Shown: positions 60,870 through 64,000 of the stretch, in pieces
Layout of the letters: every line of letters begins with the position of its first letter
How positions within the stretch are numbered: the first letter of the stretch is position 1
NCBI GenBank assembly: GCA_026129405.1
Contig: JAHCID010000002.1
Span: 588,333 to 652,332, forward strand
Length of the DNA stretch: 64,000 nucleotides
Direction: 5' to 3'
From: a bacterium
GTDB lineage: Bacteria; Desulfobacterota; Binatia; DP-6
Notes under the pieces: model-generated
What the model saw: only the letters and a program-made list of their open reading frames with translations
Databases searched by the model: none
Told to the model about the DNA's origin: nothing
Program-made: the position numbers and the translations under genes

Positions 60870-61413
60870 TCACCCCTCCCCCATCACCCGCAGCACCGCC
60901 CCGACGTTCACCCACCGCCGATACCGCACCACCCGCGCCGCCGCCGGCAGGTCGTCCTCGCCGCAGTTCCTTTCCTCGGCCACGCACAGCACCAGGTTCG
61001 GGATCCCCGCCGCCCGCAGGCGGGTGAGCTTCCGCGTGACGTACGCCGGCGACCAGAACCCGAGGATATCCACCAGCCATCGCCGCCCGTCGTAGCGGTG
61101 CTTGAGCGCGAAGTCCGGAAAGACGGCGAGCGATGCGCCGGCGGGTACCGCCTCGGGCTCGCGCACGACGTCCCATTCCGGTGCCGCCCGCGCCATGTCG
61201 CGCGCGAAGCGCTCCTCGACGCGGCTATCGAAGCGCCGCGGCTCGTTGCTCGGGAAGATGGGGTCACCAGATGCGAGGTGAAGCCGTACCGGGCTGGCCG
61301 CCGAGCAGGCACTCGGCCTCGAGATGGAACCGGGGGCACCACGCGAGCGCCGGCAGGAGCGCCGCCAGCGCGCGCCCATAGAGCAGCGTGCGCCGGAAGA
61401 ACGCGTACGGTCG
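60870..61413 (-). pseudogene. Remnant of a DUF790 (Bax1-like) nuclease gene
   Basis: Two frames carry one DUF790 C-terminal domain. RPYAFFRRTLLYGRALAALLPALAWCPRFHLEAECLLGGQPG reads from about 61413 to 61290. After a one-base insertion-type shift it continues as RLHLASGDPIFPSNEPRRFDSRVEERFARDMARAAPEWDVVREPEAVPAG, FPDFALKHRYDGRRWLVDILGFWSPAYVTRKL and VLCVAEERNCGEDDLP, with a TGA at 60870. DUF790 proteins are PD-(D/E)XK-like nucleases; in archaea the homologue Bax1 partners XPB helicase. The N-terminus is missing, so this is a decayed fragment, not a working gene. Confidence 0.75.
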
Positions 61414-61792
61414 GCATCGTCCAGTCTGTCGGACGGGGCACGAAGGAGCGCGTCGTGTCGGCGCAAGGGATGCGGTGGCTGGCCAGCCAGGTCCGAAGCT
61501 CCACCAAGCGAAAGGCCGGGGTCCGATGGGCGCCGACCCGGGTATCCCAGACAACGCTTGGGCGCCCGTGCACGTCGAAGCCGGACGGCGGGTTCAGGAG
61601 CAGAAATCGTGCCGCGGTCGTAAACAAGGCGCACGAGCGCCCGGTCGCAATCCATGGGCCAGCTTGGCGGCTGCATGTGGGGGGCCGAGCCCGAGCAGCT
61701 GCAACACGTGCATCGTCACGCTTCACGCGCGTGTCGCATCTGCCACAGCACCCGAAGCCGAAAGTCTTCCACCTCGGCCGATCGCATCATGC
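61414..61792. other. Gene-free or decayed stretch before cas1
   Basis: About 380 bases with no recognised gene. On the minus strand an open frame reads LLLNPPSGFDVHGRPSVVW and RLVELRTWLASHRIPCAD, which I cannot assign; it may be debris of whatever preceded the DUF790 domain. No CRISPR repeat or RNA structure was noticed. Confidence 0.5.
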
Positions 61793-61798
61793 TATTAT
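61793..61798 (+). promoter_or_regulatory. Possible -10 element for cas1-cas2-cas4
   Basis: TATTAT, 19 bases before the cas1 ATG and inside a short A/T-rich patch unusual for this DNA. No convincing -35 hexamer is found at the right distance, so this is tentative. A separate promoter would be expected because the effector operon is cut off by the IS element and the opposing toxin-antitoxin genes. Confidence 0.3.
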
Positions 61799-61817
61799 CC
61801 CATCAGCGGACACATCC

Positions 61818-62975
61818 ATGGACAGCGTCGTCGTCAGCAAGCCCGGTGTCTTTCTCGGCAAGACCAGCGAGCGCCTTGTCGTCCGCGGCCCCAAACCGCG
61901 GCTGGAGCTCGTCGACGGCGGGCCACAGCTCCTTCTGCCTTTCGAGATACCCCCTCCGCAGAGACTCACGGTCCTTACCTCCGCCGGCGAGCGAACCGAG
62001 CCGGCACGCTTGCGCGGCGCCACTCCAAAGCCACGCACGCAGCCAGAGCAGGTCGAGCTACCCCTGTTCCGCGTGAGCGAGATCATCGTTACGGGTGCGG
62101 GTGTCACGCTCTCCACAGACCTCATCCAGGCCTGCTGCGAGCGTGGCATTCGACTCGCGTTTCTCAGCTCGGCCGGCCGACCGATCGCCATGGTGTCGTC
62201 GCCCATGCTGACGGCCACGGTCATCACGCGCCGGGCGCAGATGGCCGCCTACACGGACGACCGTGGCCTCACGGTGGCGCAGGCCGTCGTGCGCGGAAAG
62301 CTCGGCAACCAGGCGGCGCTGCTGAAGTACTTCGGAAAATATCAGAAGGGCACCAACCCGGATGCGTTCGCTCGCCTTTCGGCGGCGGTGAAGGGTATCG
62401 AGAAGCTCCGGCGTGAGGTTGACGGCGTGGAGGGCGCATCCATCGACGACGCACGCCCTAGCCTGCTCGCGCTCGAAGGCTCAGCGGGACGACACTACTG
62501 GGCGGGGATCCGAGCCCTGCTCGAAGCAAAGACCCCTTTCGCAGTGCGCGAGCACCGCGGCGCGACGGACCCGGTGAACGCCGCGCTGAACTACGGCTAC
62601 GGCATCCTCTACACGCAGGTGTGGGGCGCGATCATGAACGCCGGCCTCGAGCCGTTCGCCGGCTTCCTGCACGTCGACCGTCCCGGCAAGCCGTCGCTCG
62701 TGCTCGACCTGATCGAGGAGTTTCGGCAGCCCATCGTCGACCGTGCCGTCGTGTCGCTCGTGACAAAGGGGACGTCACTCGAGATGCGCGGCGGTCTCCT
62801 GACCGACGATGGCCGGCACGCGGTGGCAGCTTCGGTCATTGAGCGACTCGAGGGCGAAGTCGGGTTCCGGGGGCGCCGCCATCGGATCAAGTCGGTGATT
62901 CAGATCCAGGCGCGCAACCTGGCGACGAGCCTAAGAGATCGCACTGCCTACCGGGCCTTCGCCTTCAAGTGGTGA
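61818..62975 (+). CDS. cas1: CRISPR integrase Cas1
   Basis: 385 residues from ATG 61818. Catalytic residues are visible: Glu in LALEGSAGRHYW, His in FAGFLHVDRPGK and the acidic pair in SLVLDLIEEFRQPIVDRAV. DPVNAALNYGYGILYTQVWGAIMNAGLEP is the usual core. The N-terminal beta domain (SKPGVFLGKTSERLVVRG, then FRVSEIIVTGAGVTLSTDLIQACCERGIRLAFLS) is split by an extra proline-rich stretch of about 50 residues (about 28-79), absent from ordinary Cas1. Cas1 with Cas2 integrates new spacers next to the leader. cas2 follows after two bases. Confidence 0.95.
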   Translation: MDSVVVSKPGVFLGKTSERLVVRGPKPRLELVDGGPQLLLPFEIPPPQRLTVLTSAGERTEPARLRGATPKPRTQPEQVELPLFRVSEIIVTGAGVTLSTDLIQACCERGIRLAFLSSAGRPIAMVSSPMLTATVITRRAQMAAYTDDRGLTVAQAVVRGKLGNQAALLKYFGKYQKGTNPDAFARLSAAVKGIEKLRREVDGVEGASIDDARPSLLALEGSAGRHYWAGIRALLEAKTPFAVREHRGATDPVNAALNYGYGILYTQVWGAIMNAGLEPFAGFLHVDRPGKPSLVLDLIEEFRQPIVDRAVVSLVTKGTSLEMRGGLLTDDGRHAVAASVIERLEGEVGFRGRRHRIKSVIQIQARNLATSLRDRTAYRAFAFKW

Positions 62976-62977
62976 GG

Positions 62978-63235
62978 ATGGAGCAGCTTCTGACGTTCGT
63001 CGTCTACGACATCCCGGACGACCGCACCCGCATGCGGATCATGAACACGTGTCGCGACTACGGCCTGGCGCACACGCAGTACAGTGTCTTCTCGGGGCCG
63101 CTCGATGCTACCCGACGCAACGAGCTGTTCGCCCGTCTCTCCGACACGCTCGGCTCCGAGGCCGGGCACATCATTGTCGTCCCCGTATGTGAGAAGGACG
63201 CCAAGGCGCGGCGCACGGTCCAGCGCACGGGATGA
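62978..63235 (+). CDS. cas2: CRISPR-associated Cas2
   Basis: 85 residues from ATG 62978 (GTG 62969 would overlap cas1 and add three). The ferredoxin-like opening LLTFVVYDIPDDRTRMRIMNTCRDYGL holds the conserved Asp, and TQYSVFSGPLDATRRNELF and HIIVVPVCEKDA complete the Cas2 pattern. It is the structural partner of Cas1 in spacer integration. Its stop overlaps the cas4 ATG (ATGA at 63232). Confidence 0.95.
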   Translation: MEQLLTFVVYDIPDDRTRMRIMNTCRDYGLAHTQYSVFSGPLDATRRNELFARLSDTLGSEAGHIIVVPVCEKDAKARRTVQRTG

Positions 63236-63831
63236 CGATGACGGATGCGGCTGCCGAGATCGAGCTGAACGTAACCGATCTCAAGCAGTGGGCATACTGC
63301 CCTCGGATCCCCTTCTATCGATACGTCCTTCCCGTCGACCATGTGCGCTCGTACAAGATGCGTCGCGGCCACGCCGCACAAGCTGCCGTCGAAGCGCTCG
63401 AGCGGCGGCGGCGCCTGAAGGAGTACGGGCTCGTCGCCGGCGAGCGGCGCTTCGATGTCTGGGTGCGTTCGGCGATCCTCGGCTTGTCCGGACGCATCGA
63501 CCTGCTCGTGGTAACCGACGACGCCTGCTTCCCGATCGACTTCAAGGACACCGAAGGCGGCGTGCGAAGGAACCATCGGCTGCAGCTTGCCGCGTATGCG
63601 GTGTTGATCGAGGAGTCCTTCGACCGTCCGGTGCCATGCGGCTTCGTCTACCTGATTCCTAGCGATGAAGTGGTGCGCGTGGACGCTGCCGAGCCCGACA
63701 GATCGTGGACTCTCGAGGCGGTTGACAGTGTCCGCACCATGATCGCAGAAGAGCGGCTACCCGAGCCCACACCGGTGCGCAGACGGTGCACGGGCTGCGA
63801 GTTCCAGAACTACTGCGCGGACATATGGTGA
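63232..63831 (+). CDS. cas4: CRISPR-associated exonuclease Cas4
   Basis: 199 residues. The iron-sulfur cluster cysteines are in WAYCPRIPFYRY near the start and CTGCEFQNYC at the end. The RecB-like nuclease core shows LSGRIDLLVVTDDACFPIDFKDTEGG (Asp and Asp-x-Lys) and HRLQLAAYAVLIEE (QxxxY motif). Cas4 trims prespacers and checks the PAM before integration by Cas1-Cas2. It is separate from Cas1, unlike the Cas4-Cas1 fusion of subtype I-U/I-G. The leader and array follow immediately. Confidence 0.93.
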   Translation: MTMTDAAAEIELNVTDLKQWAYCPRIPFYRYVLPVDHVRSYKMRRGHAAQAAVEALERRRRLKEYGLVAGERRFDVWVRSAILGLSGRIDLLVVTDDACFPIDFKDTEGGVRRNHRLQLAAYAVLIEESFDRPVPCGFVYLIPSDEVVRVDAAEPDRSWTLEAVDSVRTMIAEERLPEPTPVRRRCTGCEFQNYCADIW

Positions 63832-63937
63832 TCCGGAGTTCGCAAATTCGGCAGGTTGTTGAGCAGAACGCGGCGTTGCGAAGGGAAATGGTCAAAGGAC
63901 ACGCCCAACTCCGCGAATTGCCGAGTATGGTGGAGCG
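63832..63937 (+). promoter_or_regulatory. CRISPR leader
   Basis: 106 bases between cas4 and the first repeat, less G+C-rich than the surroundings (for example TTCGCAAATTCGG and GAAGGGAAATGGTCAAAGG). Leaders carry the array promoter and guide spacer integration. The nonamer TTGCCGAGT, which is part of the repeat's 5' end, occurs once here (about 63918-63926), some 20 bases before the repeat. No clear -35/-10 pair was identified. Confidence 0.65.
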
Positions 63938-64000
63938 GTTGCCGAGTCATCCCCGACGAGGAGGGGACTGAAACGTGGATCGTGCCCACCGGTCGACGCC
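63938..64000 (+). CRISPR. Start of CRISPR array: first repeat and partial first spacer
   Basis: A 37-base repeat unit (63938-63974) begins GTTGCCGAGTCA, contains a hairpin with TCCCC and GGGGA arms around GACGAGGA, and ends ACTGAAAC, the typical eight-base crRNA 5' handle. Bases 63975-64000 would be the first spacer. Only one copy is inside the window, so identification rests on position after cas4, the hairpin and the handle. Reading direction is left to right, away from the cas genes, with the leader at 63832-63937. Confidence 0.85.

Noticed and set aside
60840..61817. Long in-frame extension upstream of cas1
   Set aside because: The extension lies over the DUF790 remnant on the other strand and has no Cas1 or other recognised sequence; the family start matches ATG 61818.
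51810..63831. Assignment of the locus to subtype I-D or to type III
   Set aside because: No cas10 or cas10d, no csm or cmr genes are present; Cas3 has its own HD domain.
51810..63831. Assignment of the locus to subtype I-G (I-U)
   Set aside because: Cas3 order fits, but there is no Csb1/Csb2-type Cas7 or Cas5-Cas6 fusion, and Cas4 is not fused to Cas1.
63825..63971. An open frame starting ATGGTGATCCGG inside the cas4 stop and running through the leader into the first repeat
   Set aside because: It crosses the leader and repeat and ends inside the repeat hairpin; no family resemblance. Chance frame.

Overview
The window is a very G+C-rich chromosome segment (about 73% in a hand-counted 60-base line of the backbone) from a Gram-negative bacterium. 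The Gram-negative call rests on lipoboxed lipoproteins, a LolA-like periplasmic protein, a HdeA-type periplasmic chaperone, a Tat-exported multicopper oxidase and a complete set of RecBCD genes. The gene mix (N-acyl-D-amino-acid deacylase-type amidohydrolases, a DUF6178-like protein, an F420-type LLM oxidoreductase, delta-60 repeats, secreted proteins with basic C-terminal tails) is typical of uncultured deltaproteobacteria-like lineages such as Binatota. That placement is an inference, because no rRNA or tRNA gene is visible.

Layout. 1-12 kb: a partial amidohydrolase, an orphan DNA methyltransferase, a membrane sensor histidine kinase and a recC-recB-recD operon with overlapping start/stop codons, in which recD carries a one-base frame break. 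12-23 kb: an AlgH-like protein with an export signal, a coiled-coil protein ending in a RelE-like domain, a membrane-anchored repeat protein, a secreted GH5 glycosidase, a Baeyer-Villiger-type monooxygenase, a MAPEG protein, a secreted beta-propeller and two regulators (AraC, WYL). 23-30 kb: HdeA, an ABM-like protein, a radical SAM/SelW-like pair, a small basic protein, a DUF6178-like protein, a frame-broken histidine phosphatase and a sulfatase-fold lipoprotein. 30-39 kb: an alpha-glucan block in which a divergent GH77, GlgE (frame-broken), a TreS-maltokinase fusion and a GPH-type transporter lie head to tail. This is the trehalose -> maltose -> maltose-1-phosphate -> alpha-glucan route without a local branching enzyme. 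39-51.6 kb: small membrane protein and lipoprotein genes, P450, CopA-like oxidase, a second amidohydrolase, TrmO, an LLM/SDR pair, a GH10 xylanase, a delta-60 fragment and a peroxiredoxin/AhpD pair.

51.8-64 kb is a class 1 type I CRISPR-Cas locus. A good sigma-70-like promoter precedes cas6-cas3-cas8-cas7-cas5, all tightly coupled. Then come an IS630 element, a HigBA-type toxin-antitoxin pair and a decayed DUF790 nuclease fragment. These are followed by cas1-cas2-cas4, a leader and the first CRISPR repeat, with the array running off the window end. Three features stand out. Cas3 has the helicase domain first and the HD nuclease last. No separate small-subunit gene exists, but cas8 contains an in-frame ATG behind a perfect GGAGG that would make a 140-residue Cas11-like fragment. 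The effector and adaptation modules are physically separated by mobile or selfish DNA. The block from cas3 onward is visibly less G+C-rich than the backbone, which suggests horizontal acquisition.
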